A stretch of DNA of 50,727 nt, from contig CAZPUS010000022.1 in NCBI GenBank assembly GCA_964589825.1, positions 1 through 50,727 of the forward strand, given 5' to 3'. How positions within the stretch are numbered: position 1 is the stretch's first letter; every line of letters starts with the position of its first letter. The notes under the pieces are model-generated. The model saw only the letters and a program-made list of their open reading frames with translations. It ran no database searches and was not told where the DNA came from. This DNA comes from CAZPUS01 sp964589825. Lineage in GTDB: Bacteria; Fibrobacterota; Chitinivibrionia; Chitinivibrionales; WJKA01. Below are positions 25,933-34,225 of the stretch, in pieces. The translations under genes and the position numbers were made by a program.

Positions 25933-27114
25933 ATGACCAGCACAGCACTGACTGCAGGAAAAAGAAACACCTGTGTACGTATGTGCTCTCTATTGTACGT
26001 CGGGTTATTCTGCAGGGGAACGTATGCACAATCAGAAACAGTGCTCAACCAAATACAATGGGAACATGCCGATTCACCACTCATTATAATGCTTCTGATT
26101 GCAGGACTTCTGGTAGCCGGTTTTTTTATCTTTGTACATATATGGAGACAGCGTCGTGAACGGGAATACAGTCTCGAATTATCACAGGATTATTTTGATG
26201 AATACGTGCAGAAGTATAAACTTACCGATACTGAGGTAGATATGCTTCGCCAGCTTCTTACATACGAGAATGTACGTCAACAGCAGACCATATTTCAATC
26301 TATATATTTATTCGAACGATGCGTACAGGCGCATATCGAGACGTTGCGTAAACCGGGAGGTTTCTCCGAATATGCGCAGCAGGACCGTGATAGTATTTCA
26401 TCGGTACGTAAAAAAATTGGATTTGGTTATGTACCACTCGAGCATCCTCTGGTTTCGACCCGGAATATAGAGGTGGGGGTACGCGGAAGTCTGTTTCACA
26501 GCGAAAGCAAAGCAAAGCTTCTGGATAATGTGATGGTTGCCAATAATACCGAGTTGTCGCTCATGTTCAAATACGATGATGACGAACAGGAGGAAGTATA
26601 CCTTTCAGCCGGCGACATGCTGCGGTTTACTTTTTTTAGAAAGAACGACGGGATTTACGACATACCGGTTGCCGTTATTGCAAAGGGTGATGACGCGAAT
26701 ATTGAAGTAGCACATACTTTAAAGTTTAAAAGAAGCCAGAGGAGGAAGTATGTGCGACTGGAAAAAATGCTTTCACTGCGTGTGCGACTTATAAAAACAA
26801 TTGATCCGGACAAGAGTGAAGTTAAGGTGGGCACCGCGTTCGATTGTCGTGGCGCTGATATAGGAGGAGGGGGGCTGAGTTTTTTGTTCGAAAAATCACT
26901 CAGAACAGGTGATATCGTTTCTCTGAGTTTTAAGCTGGGAGAAAAAACGTATACGGGCATACGCGGCAAGATTGTGCGAATCAGCCTGCAGGAAGGTAAA
27001 ACAACGACCATTATTCGGCATCATGTAAAATTTGTCAAGATTGAACCGCGGGTGCAGGAGCGGATTATAAAATTTATTTTTCAACAGCAACGGCAGATGA
27101 TCCAATGGCGATGA
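25933..27114 (+). CDS. Membrane-anchored PilZ domain protein
   Basis: 393 residues. It has an N-terminal signal-like segment ending near AQS (residues ~1-34), a membrane span around residues 49-72 (PLIIMLLIAGLLVAGFFIF) and a cytoplasmic helical region. A YcgR-N-like beta domain and a C-terminal PilZ domain (~residues 265-385) follow. The PilZ c-di-GMP signature appears as RRKYVRLE and ADIGGGGLSF, close to RxxxR and [D/N]xSxxG with Gly for Ser. It is therefore a likely c-di-GMP receptor at the inner membrane. GGAGG lies 7 bases before the ATG at 25933; the upstream ATG at 25900 is less likely. Confidence 0.82.
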   Translation: MTSTALTAGKRNTCVRMCSLLYVGLFCRGTYAQSETVLNQIQWEHADSPLIIMLLIAGLLVAGFFIFVHIWRQRREREYSLELSQDYFDEYVQKYKLTDTEVDMLRQLLTYENVRQQQTIFQSIYLFERCVQAHIETLRKPGGFSEYAQQDRDSISSVRKKIGFGYVPLEHPLVSTRNIEVGVRGSLFHSESKAKLLDNVMVANNTELSLMFKYDDDEQEEVYLSAGDMLRFTFFRKNDGIYDIPVAVIAKGDDANIEVAHTLKFKRSQRRKYVRLEKMLSLRVRLIKTIDPDKSEVKVGTAFDCRGADIGGGGLSFLFEKSLRTGDIVSLSFKLGEKTYTGIRGKIVRISLQEGKTTTIIRHHVKFVKIEPRVQERIIKFIFQQQRQMIQWR

Positions 27115-27159
27115 TCGTTCACTGTAGAGTGTCGAGAGACGCGGCACATTATTTTTGGA

Positions 27160-27320
27160 CCTGAATTGGGCGGTTGTTTTGATGAACGCTGCGGTGAGCT
27201 GTGCTGCTATTGTGTTCTCGAAAACCACGGGGCAGCGTTGCCGGTTGTCTCATAGTTTTGGGAAATATAAGAGTAGTGCGGGTGGCAGCAGATTTCGCGA
27301 ACAAAACCCCTCAATTCAGG
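27160..27320. mobile_element. MITE-like foldback element, copy B
   Basis: 161 bp, opposite in orientation to copies A and D, starting CCTGAATTGGGCGG and ending CCTCAATTCAGG. It is flanked by TTGGA on both sides (27155-27159 and 27321-27325). An inner palindrome is present. It lies between the PilZ gene and the next gene. A TATAAT just outside its right end might serve the downstream gene. Confidence 0.8.
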
Positions 27321-27384
27321 TTGGATATAATCGCGCCATATAGAACTAAAGAAATCGGTCCATTCAATTCAGTCGGGGAGGCGT

Positions 27385-27789
27385 ATGAAAGGAAACAGAA
27401 GCATTCTACCACGAAAGCTGTTTGTGCAGATTCTTTTAATAATCGTCACGCTGGTTGCGGTAGGCGTCGCGATAGTGACGTTTCTGCGGCATCATGAGCA
27501 GCAACAGCGTGAGAATAACCGAAAAGCGACGCAGTATGCGGAACTCGGCCTGCAAAAAGCGCTCGAGAAATTTCACCGGAATCCGCAATGGCGTGCGGGA
27601 ATCGATACCACTGAAACCGAAAACGGATGGTATAAAGTGGATCTGTCCCGATATACGGAAGAGGGTACGAAATACGTTACAATCGAGTCTTTCGGTCATG
27701 CCGGAACCATTTTAAAAAGCAAAAGCTGGACATTACGGCGGACAACTAATAATGAGGATACGGTGTGGGTTAGATATCTGGTGGAATAG
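27385..27789 (+). CDS. Single-span membrane protein of unknown function
   Basis: 134 residues. A basic start (KGNRSILPRK) precedes one strong membrane span (~residues 12-35), then a short coiled region and a periplasmic beta-rich end. The layout resembles minor pseudopilins, but the prepilin Gly-Phe-x-x-x-Glu cleavage site is not seen, so this is not called. GGGGAGG before the ATG supports the start. The gene lies just after MITE copy B and upstream of the sigma54-controlled gene. Confidence 0.7.
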   Translation: MKGNRSILPRKLFVQILLIIVTLVAVGVAIVTFLRHHEQQQRENNRKATQYAELGLQKALEKFHRNPQWRAGIDTTETENGWYKVDLSRYTEEGTKYVTIESFGHAGTILKSKSWTLRRTTNNEDTVWVRYLVE

Positions 27790-27886
27790 AAATTATTCGC
27801 CGGGTAGATCAAAGACTGTTTCAATAATGTGATTGTAGCGTTTTGTAGTACCCCCATCGGCATATGCTGTTTTTCAATGCGGAAAA

Positions 27887-27902
27887 GGGGTATACGTACC
27901 CC
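27887..27902. promoter_or_regulatory. Palindrome GGGGTA-TACG-TACCCC, possible upstream activator site
   Basis: A perfect 6-bp inverted repeat with a TACG centre, ~165 bp upstream of the sigma54 promoter at 28061. Half-site copies GTACCCC (~27847) and GGGGTA (27978-27983) lie nearby. The distance suits enhancer-binding-protein sites; the assignment is inference. Confidence 0.35.
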
Positions 27903-28060
27903 AGAGTCTTCTTTTAGTCGCAACTTGTTTTTTTATAGCGGGTTATTGAGGATGGGTGTTTGAAAAAAGGTCGTGTTGGGGTAATATCACTACAACCTAT
28001 ACAGGGCAAACCGGCAGATTGTTTTTATATAACTGCATAAACAGCAAAGAGTAATACGGT

Positions 28061-28077
28061 TTGGCATGGCTTTTGCA
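28061..28077 (+). promoter_or_regulatory. Near-consensus sigma54 promoter
   Basis: TTGGCATGGCTTTTGCA contains TGGCA at -24 and TTGCA at -12, with GG and GC exactly 10 bases apart. This is close to the full consensus TGGCAC-N5-TTGCA. The start site should be near 28088, ~86 bases before the ATG at 28174. Two interleaved 10-bp inverted repeats surround it (28053-28062 with 28136-28145, and 28080-28089 with 28151-28160). Confidence 0.8.
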
Positions 28078-28173
28078 AGTATAAAGGGTGGATTTGAACA
28101 TAAGCGCTCAATTCTGGTCGAATTCGATTATGTGCAAACCGTATTTTTTAACCCTTTATAGGAGGTTTACCGT

Positions 28174-28635
28174 ATGAGATGCATAATTACATCAGCAGTT
28201 GCGGCAATGATGGTTCTCGCATTGGCGGTTCAGGGTATCGCTGCATCGGCGGACGAGACTACCGTTGATATGACGAAACTGAGACAACAGATGGAGCGTG
28301 ATATCGAAAAGGATCTCGATCAGGTAAGAGAGCAGGTAAAGGCAAAAATAAAGCTCGCACGGCAAAAGGCTGAGCAGGCTCGTGCACAGCTTGAAACAAT
28401 GAGTGATGAGGAAATCGAGCAAGCGGTTACGCAGCGTCGTGAAAACATAGAAGCACAGCTGCAGGCTGCGATCGACAACCTTGACCAGGTTGAACAGGAG
28501 ATGAAAACACGGATTGAAGAGGCTAAAAAGAAAATCAAGACCCGAGTACAGGAGAAAATGAAGGACATGGAAGCGGCCAAAGAAAAGATCGAGGCCAAAA
28601 TAGAAGAGCAAAAACAACAGCAGAATGCGGAATAA
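28174..28635 (+). CDS. Periplasmic coiled-coil protein under sigma54 control
   Basis: 153 residues. A clear Sec signal peptide (residues 1-~26, ending ASA) is followed by an almost continuous charged coiled coil of Lys, Glu and Gln heptads to the end. No enzymatic motif is present. GGAGG precedes the ATG. The gene is preceded by a near-consensus sigma54 promoter and followed by a hairpin with terminator character. It is likely a small periplasmic scaffold or chaperone, which is only a guess. Confidence 0.8.
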   Translation: MRCIITSAVAAMMVLALAVQGIAASADETTVDMTKLRQQMERDIEKDLDQVREQVKAKIKLARQKAEQARAQLETMSDEEIEQAVTQRRENIEAQLQAAIDNLDQVEQEMKTRIEEAKKKIKTRVQEKMKDMEAAKEKIEAKIEEQKQQQNAE

Positions 28636-28675
28636 CCCGTGTCCCGTTTGCCGACGGTATGGGTAGCTAAAGAGA

Positions 28676-28710
28676 GGGGAGAGAAATGCGCATACCGTGC
28701 TTCTCTCCCT
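28676..28710 (+). terminator. Hairpin, probable terminator
   Basis: A 9-bp perfect stem GGGAGAGAA/TTCTCTCCC (28677-28685 and 28701-28709) sits just after the coiled-coil gene. The following T-tract is weak (GTTTCC), so partial read-through is likely. Confidence 0.55.
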
Positions 28711-28776
28711 GTTTCCTTGCGTGAGTCAAGTGAGATATAAGGTTTGGACGCAAGGCGCTGACACCGGAGGTGTAAA

Positions 28777-29307
28777 ATGAAAGTACAAATAACAAAAGTA
28801 TGTCACCCCGTTCGTATCGCATGTGCGACTGTGCTGTTAGTGTGTGGAGGTGTTCCGATGTTCACCTCCGGCTATTCGCAGGAGCGAAATACAAACGCTC
28901 AGACCGATGTGCGGGGGGATGACAGCATAGTACGTGAGATTGAACGCGAAAAGATTTTTAATGATATAATGGATCAATTACCAAAGCGGTTGAAAGCTCG
29001 TATCGATTCGGCCGGAGGGGCTGTTGATCGTAAGGGGCTTGCAAAAACGAATGGTGATGCCCGTGTACAGAGGGGGGATGGGGAGAAGAAGGAAAAGAAG
29101 GATTTGATGAATGGTGCCGGGAGGCGAACGAAAAGGCGCAAAGAGCTCGATGTATTACCGCAGAAGGTGCGCATGCGAATCGAGCGAAAAATCAAAGAGC
29201 TTGACAAAAGAAATGAAGAGAGAGAAGCGGAGTTCAGAGAATTCAGAAAATCGAGGAAGATAGATTCGGACAATTCTTCCCCGGAGGATAATTCGAAGAA
29301 AAAATAG
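28777..29307 (+). CDS. Secreted charged protein with a duplicated LP-x-R motif
   Basis: 176 residues with an N-terminal signal-like segment (~1-36, ending near GYSQ) and a highly charged mature part. Two related helical motifs are present: LPKRLKARID at 68-77 and LPQKVRMRIE at 127-136, separated by a Lys/Arg/Gly-rich stretch. No family is recognised. CGGAGG precedes the ATG. It ends 5 bases before MITE copy C. The theme resembles its neighbour at 28174: a small exported helical protein. Confidence 0.7.
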   Translation: MKVQITKVCHPVRIACATVLLVCGGVPMFTSGYSQERNTNAQTDVRGDDSIVREIEREKIFNDIMDQLPKRLKARIDSAGGAVDRKGLAKTNGDARVQRGDGEKKEKKDLMNGAGRRTKRRKELDVLPQKVRMRIERKIKELDKRNEEREAEFREFRKSRKIDSDNSSPEDNSKKK

Positions 29308-29312
29308 TTTCG

Positions 29313-29474
29313 CCTGAATTGAGCGTTTGTTTTGATGAAAGCGGCGGTGAACCGTGCTGCTATTGTGTCCTCGAAAACTATGGGGTGGCCTTGTTGGTTG
29401 TCTCATGATTTTGGAGAAGATAAGATGTAGTGCGGATTGCCGCAGCTTTCATCAAAACAAACGCTCCATTCAGG
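29313..29474. mobile_element. MITE-like foldback element, copy C
   Basis: 162 bp in the same orientation as copy B. Its terminal repeats are the best preserved: CCTGAATTGAGCGTTTGTTT at the left end faces the complement CCTGAATGGAGCGTTTGTTT at the right end, and the match continues to ~38 bp. The inner palindrome is present. No flanking duplication is visible. Confidence 0.8.
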
Positions 29475-29695
29475 CTTAGGTTAAAAACCGTCGGCACAGT
29501 TGTGCTGAGATTGAACGATTATACCGATGGACACTGCAATGAGCCGTTCACGATTGTGTTTTCCGCAATAGTAATCGATCGGTTTTGGAAGTGGGCCGGT
29601 GATTAAGGAGAACACCAGAACGGACAGCAAGGCAGAGAATTCCGTGTATACCGTCGTTCAGTACAGCAGTAACACTTTTTTACGGGAGGCGATTT
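29475..29695. other. Spacer after MITE copy C
   Basis: No gene, promoter or terminator I can support is seen here apart from the GGGAGG ribosome site of the next gene. Confidence 0.4.
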
Positions 29696-30487
29696 ATGCG
29701 CGTGTCTGTGAATGGGCTCATAAAAAGCATCTTGTTTATTCCACAGTATGTTTTCGTGGTACTTTTGGCAGCGAGCAATGGTGGTCCGTATACGGCACAT
29801 AATACCGCATTCAATTATTCGGTTACTTTCCCGTCAGAAGACTGGCGAATAGTAGCGGTAAATGATTCGCAACATTATTATTACGACACCACCGATGCCT
29901 ATCCGGCACTACTTTCCCTCGTACGGTACGACGTGGGTGACAGCAATACCGCACAGGGATGGACGCGAAGCAGCTTTGTGGCGTATCTTCTTGCGACTCG
30001 TTATTCCACCGATCCGTGGGGAGTGCTTATATATTTCGATTCATCGTACAGTTTTCAACCGGTAAGTGGACAAGGAGATTCTTTGTGGGCCCCTTCGTCG
30101 TATTCGGAATGGTACTCGACCGATACGGGATCGGCTCAGCACTGGAACGAATATATCCGCTATTGTGCATCAAATTCGTACGGATACGAAATGTATGCGC
30201 TAAGTGATTCTTCCGATATGAAGCAAAATATTCGAACCTATGTGAAGATACTCAGAAGTGTTACATTGCCTGCGCACACCAATAGTGCGCGAAAAATCCG
30301 ATACATAAGCGGCAGTGCGGAACAGAATGGTGTATCGCACGTCGATGGTGTTTTTTCGATAGACGGGCGCTGCAGCAAAGGTGGACCCTCGACACGTATG
30401 CATGGTTTTACCATATATCTCTACAACGGAAAGAGAGTACTAAACCCTGAACAGGAAACGCGAAACACTGCCCGTGATCCCCGATAA
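29696..30487 (+). CDS. Exported hypothetical protein
   Basis: 263 residues. An N-terminal hydrophobic export signal (~residues 8-27) is followed by a Ser/Tyr-rich mature part with few charges, as in secreted beta proteins of this group. No domain is recognised. The start is well supported by GGGAGG 6 bases upstream. A strong terminator follows, so it is transcribed apart from the next genes. Confidence 0.75.
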   Translation: MRVSVNGLIKSILFIPQYVFVVLLAASNGGPYTAHNTAFNYSVTFPSEDWRIVAVNDSQHYYYDTTDAYPALLSLVRYDVGDSNTAQGWTRSSFVAYLLATRYSTDPWGVLIYFDSSYSFQPVSGQGDSLWAPSSYSEWYSTDTGSAQHWNEYIRYCASNSYGYEMYALSDSSDMKQNIRTYVKILRSVTLPAHTNSARKIRYISGSAEQNGVSHVDGVFSIDGRCSKGGPSTRMHGFTIYLYNGKRVLNPEQETRNTARDPR

Positions 30488-30510
30488 CGCGGTGGTTTTT
30501 CTGTAGCAGA

Positions 30511-30556
30511 GGATTCTTGTCGGCATGAGGAGGCAAACCGGCGAGGATCCTTTTTT
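30511..30556 (+). terminator. Strong intrinsic terminator
   Basis: A 13-bp stem with three G-U pairs (30511-30523 with 30538-30550) is followed by TTTTTT. It separates the exported-protein gene from the TPR/kinase/sigma54-activator operon. Confidence 0.85.
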
Positions 30557-30577
30557 GCACTAAGGAATTTTCTATCT

Positions 30578-32092
30578 ATGAAAACCGATATGTTTACTAT
30601 TGCAGGCGCACTTATTTTCGCAGTAATCTGTGTTGTCGCCGTGCGAGCCAACGATACCGCCGTGCAGTATCGATCACGCCTTTTAAACAAAGCGAATGAC
30701 GCACTGCAGTCCCGGCAATATGACAGCGCGCTGCGCTATTATGCGCAGGCGCATAATTACGGCATGTCAAAGGACAGTCTCTACTTCTTTTGGGGCGAAG
30801 TCTACCGGGAGCGGGGTAACCTCGATACGGCATTGGCACTTAACTATTCGATACTGCCGCAATCGCGGAATGGGTTTCGGGAATCGATTCTTTTGCAGCG
30901 ACGCGCCATTTATGACCAACTTGGATGGGAAGATAAAAGCGAGGCAATAGGGGATTCTATCGAGGAGATCGGGTCGAAGGGCATCCGGGCGATGCCGGAG
31001 CTCGCAATCAGGTTGAGTGGCGGATATCGACATTCGCGTCGGAGAAAGGTGTGGAAGAGTTCACAGGATTCTGATTCGTATACTCACACCGATCGTTTTC
31101 CATATTCCATAGATGTAGAAAGCGAGTGGATGCTCTGGCATTCTGCAGGAATCAAATGGAATGCAGGGGCAGGGGGGGGAGCCGCTCCGCCTTTGTATGA
31201 GCATGGCAATGAATCGCAACTGAGTGATTCTCTCGAATACGATCTCGGTGCGTTTGTCGAGGGCGTCTTTGACGATATGCCGATACGTATACGCTATTCA
31301 TTCAGGAACACGTGGGATGTGTATGCACGCTATTATCATGTACACGAAGCCCATATTGCCTCGATGCATCGTGGCTCGTTTCCGCTGTACACCGCAGCAG
31401 GATTTCATCAGGAAGTGGCCTGCAGCAGCTGGCAGCACAGTGGGCGGCTGCTGTGGCTTTTTGCTGGCATAAGTTTGGCTGCCGGAGAAAAAGCCACTTT
31501 TGACGTGAGTGGATTCTGTAATGCGTACTTTTCAAGAGAGACTGCACTGAGTTATTATGACACACTCGGTTTGAGAAGTATGGACGGTTTTTCCCTCGTG
31601 GATTATATGACGGCAGATACCAAGGACACCGTAGTGCAATTCGTTGACAGAATGCCGGCATCCACCGTTACCCCGTCTGTTTCTGTAGAATACAAACGAA
31701 CACTCGGCGACAGGATCTCGGCGGGGGGACGAGGACGATGGAGTAGTGATTCCTACCTGGGGTGCTATGAATGGCAGACATCATATCCGGCGGAGTTGTT
31801 GTATAACCGCAGGGACAGCACATTGTATTATAGTGAAGGCTATACAACGGATTTTTCCGAACTTGTTAAAAACCAATGGCCTCCGACACAAAAGCATACC
31901 CGTATTGACCATACGCTTGGGGGAGAGGTATATTTCATTATTGCATGGAACCGGATAACCTGTACCCCGCGCATCTATGCATCCCGGACCTGGTCCTCGC
32001 TGCCGGATGAAGGTCCAACTATTGACATCCCCCGGTGGGAATGGGGGATACGTGCAACGCTCGATATTGCGATTGGATCCATGCACCGGTAA
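30578..32092 (+). CDS. Exported TPR protein with a predicted outer-membrane barrel
   Basis: 504 residues. Signal peptide ~1-24. TPR-like helical repeats lie at ~30-120 (ALRYYAQAHNYG, then YRERGNLDTALALNYSIL). From ~145 to the end there are alternating aromatic strands with Tyr/Trp/Gly-rich turns and a short final strand, as in an outer-membrane beta-barrel. It leads the four-gene run to the sigma54 activator, with the next start 22 bases after its stop. A ribosome site AAGGA is ~11 bases from the ATG. The function is unknown; an outer-membrane sensor or porin is plausible. Confidence 0.75.
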   Translation: MKTDMFTIAGALIFAVICVVAVRANDTAVQYRSRLLNKANDALQSRQYDSALRYYAQAHNYGMSKDSLYFFWGEVYRERGNLDTALALNYSILPQSRNGFRESILLQRRAIYDQLGWEDKSEAIGDSIEEIGSKGIRAMPELAIRLSGGYRHSRRRKVWKSSQDSDSYTHTDRFPYSIDVESEWMLWHSAGIKWNAGAGGGAAPPLYEHGNESQLSDSLEYDLGAFVEGVFDDMPIRIRYSFRNTWDVYARYYHVHEAHIASMHRGSFPLYTAAGFHQEVACSSWQHSGRLLWLFAGISLAAGEKATFDVSGFCNAYFSRETALSYYDTLGLRSMDGFSLVDYMTADTKDTVVQFVDRMPASTVTPSVSVEYKRTLGDRISAGGRGRWSSDSYLGCYEWQTSYPAELLYNRRDSTLYYSEGYTTDFSELVKNQWPPTQKHTRIDHTLGGEVYFIIAWNRITCTPRIYASRTWSSLPDEGPTIDIPRWEWGIRATLDIAIGSMHR

Positions 32093-32114
32093 TGACAGTC
32101 GGGAAGATGAGCTC

Positions 32115-32816
32115 ATGAACAGCAACAGCTTACACACACTATGCAAAATTGGCCTCTGTGTTGCAGTACTGTGCTTATTTACGGGATGCAGCGAGACTCC
32201 GGTAGAGAAGGCCCGTGTGTGTGTAAAAATCGGGGATTACGCAATGGCGATACGTTTTTACCGGGAGGCTCTTGAGCAACGACCTGGTGATTACGAAGCC
32301 CGTTTCGGGCTCGGGAAAGCGCTGTTGCAAAAAGCGGTGCATGCCGGCGGTGATACCGTAGGATGGCGTCAGGCGCTCATACAGCTGGAAGCGGCTCGAA
32401 ATATCCATCCTACCCGGGAAGTGAACAAGGTGTTGAGCGGTGCCTGGTCCTATTACGGCCGGACACGAATGAACTGGGCGCAGGATTATCGCGATAGTAT
32501 CGCTGCGTTGCGTCACCTGTCCCGTGCAATCGACTACGATGGCGACAATGTCGAAGCGGTGAATCTCGCGGGAATCGCGTATTATCATCTCGGTGACACT
32601 GAGAAGGCGGCAAAATTGTTCCAAAAAGCAATAGAGATAGACAGTACCCTCCCCGCGGGCTATTTTAACGCCGGAATGCTGTACTGGCAGCGGGACGAGG
32701 TAGCGCAGGCTCATCGATACTGGCTCTACGCGTTAAAACACGCACCCGATGACAGGGATATCCTCTACTGGTTCGCACGGGCGGAGAAGAGTATGCGCAA
32801 GGAGAATGCCCGATGA
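32115..32816 (+). CDS. TPR lipoprotein
   Basis: 233 residues. A lipoprotein signal ends in the lipobox LFTGC (residues ~20-24). TPR repeats follow to the end, such as ARVCVKIGDYAMAIRFYREA and DTEKAAKLFQKAIEIDSTL. It lies between the exported barrel protein and the kinase. Its stop overlaps the kinase start by 4 bases (ATGA), so the two are coupled. The start at 32115 puts the lipobox at the expected distance; a longer in-frame start upstream does not. Confidence 0.85.
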   Translation: MNSNSLHTLCKIGLCVAVLCLFTGCSETPVEKARVCVKIGDYAMAIRFYREALEQRPGDYEARFGLGKALLQKAVHAGGDTVGWRQALIQLEAARNIHPTREVNKVLSGAWSYYGRTRMNWAQDYRDSIAALRHLSRAIDYDGDNVEAVNLAGIAYYHLGDTEKAAKLFQKAIEIDSTLPAGYFNAGMLYWQRDEVAQAHRYWLYALKHAPDDRDILYWFARAEKSMRKENAR

Positions 32817-34225
32817 TTCCACGACTGCCAAAAGGGTTTACCTGTCCAATGGAAATCGGAGGGGGTGCATTTGCCACGGTATATCGCGTCCGGCAGGTGT
32901 CGCTCGATCGCTGGGTCGCGTTAAAGATGGTCCGTGAGAAGGATCCGCACAGACGACATGCGATTGTAAAGGAGGCAAAAACACAGGCGCAGCTGCATAT
33001 CGATGCAATACCCCAGGTATACGATACATTCGAATGGCGGTCAACGGTATGCATTGTCATGCAGTGGATAAAAGGGATTTCACTCAAGACGCTGATGGCG
33101 GAAGGGCTTTCCGACACATATCGATGCTGGCTCGTGGACGGGTTTCTTGCGGCACTTGCTTCTCTGCATGCACAGGGATATGCCCACCGGGATATCAAAC
33201 CGGAGAACGTGCTTGTATCTCCCAACGACGGGATATTCCTGGTCGACTTTGGTTTTACCAAAAATGTACATGATGGTGAGGTGAGTATGGCGGGACATGT
33301 CAAGGGGACACCCGCATATATGGCTCCGGAATTGTGGAGTGGATCTGCACGGATCGATTATCTGCGGGCAGATGTGTATGCAGCGGGGAAAATCTGTGCC
33401 GAATTGTTGCAGAAGAGCGGGACAGGGTTTGATTGTGATCGCCTTGTAGCCTACAGGCCGCAGCAACGGCCTGAAAACGGGGTTCATATTTACAGGGAAT
33501 GGCAGGCTCATTTCCAGGGCCGTCCAATAGTTGCGCAGTGGCAAGAGCTCGCGGCTGCTCCGGCTTCGCAGCAACTAGGGGCACGGCTTTTCAGTGCGGC
33601 GCATAAACTGCTTTATGCGGGTCGTGAGGAGGAGGCGTATTGGCTTTTGGTAGAATGTCTTCAGGAGCAACCGAATCATGCCCGTGCGGTTTCTTTGATG
33701 GAGTCGTTTCCGGAACAGACACAAAAAAGAAAACGTCGCCAAAGGATCATCGCAGCAGCCGGCACCGCGGCTGTCTGCCTGTTGATGGTAGTTGCGTTTC
33801 TGGTGGGACGCCACAGCGAAGAATTTTCCGGTGTTGCGTCATCCGATTATTTCCAGACCGGCTTTACGCTACGACTTGGTGAAAACATGCAAAATAGAAA
33901 TATCCGCGTAAAGGAAAGAGAGGGGGAGTTATCCGCAGCTTTTCGCAAAACACATGGGAGCGCAAATGCACTGGATGCAACACTGTACCTGTCTCACATA
34001 CCCGTACAGGGAAGTTTGTATATAGACGGAAAAGTCTATGGCCGTGATTCCGTAATGACTAAAGGCCTTTCGCTTGATTTTGGTACTCATACTCTTGTAT
34101 GGCGTATGAACTCGGGGACCATCGGGTGGAAAGAACACGTGCAACTGCTGCCTTTTGAGCGGCAGGGTGTGCATATTGATCTCACCGGTTTAGTTGATAA
34201 TGCGTATGTCTACAAAAAACAGTAA
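32813..34225 (+). CDS. Transmembrane Ser/Thr protein kinase
   Basis: 470 residues. The Hanks-type kinase domain has the glycine loop IGGGAFATVY (15-24), invariant Lys K38, catalytic HRDIKPEN (125-132, D127), DFG (145-147) and GTPAYMAPE (165-173). All key residues are present, so it should be active. A helical stretch follows, then a membrane span at ~312-332 and a ~135-residue outside domain with a PEGA-like stretch (GSLYIDGKVYG). It overlaps the TPR lipoprotein by 4 bases and the next gene, whose FHA domain would bind phosphothreonine. Confidence 0.93.
   Translation: MIPRLPKGFTCPMEIGGGAFATVYRVRQVSLDRWVALKMVREKDPHRRHAIVKEAKTQAQLHIDAIPQVYDTFEWRSTVCIVMQWIKGISLKTLMAEGLSDTYRCWLVDGFLAALASLHAQGYAHRDIKPENVLVSPNDGIFLVDFGFTKNVHDGEVSMAGHVKGTPAYMAPELWSGSARIDYLRADVYAAGKICAELLQKSGTGFDCDRLVAYRPQQRPENGVHIYREWQAHFQGRPIVAQWQELAAAPASQQLGARLFSAAHKLLYAGREEEAYWLLVECLQEQPNHARAVSLMESFPEQTQKRKRRQRIIAAAGTAAVCLLMVVAFLVGRHSEEFSGVASSDYFQTGFTLRLGENMQNRNIRVKEREGELSAAFRKTHGSANALDATLYLSHIPVQGSLYIDGKVYGRDSVMTKGLSLDFGTHTLVWRMNSGTIGWKEHVQLLPFERQGVHIDLTGLVDNAYVYKKQ

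Noticed and set aside
30494..30507. GG-N10-GC box before the TPR/barrel gene
   Set aside because: A strong terminator lies directly downstream, so a transcript from it would end at once, and the boxes are poor.
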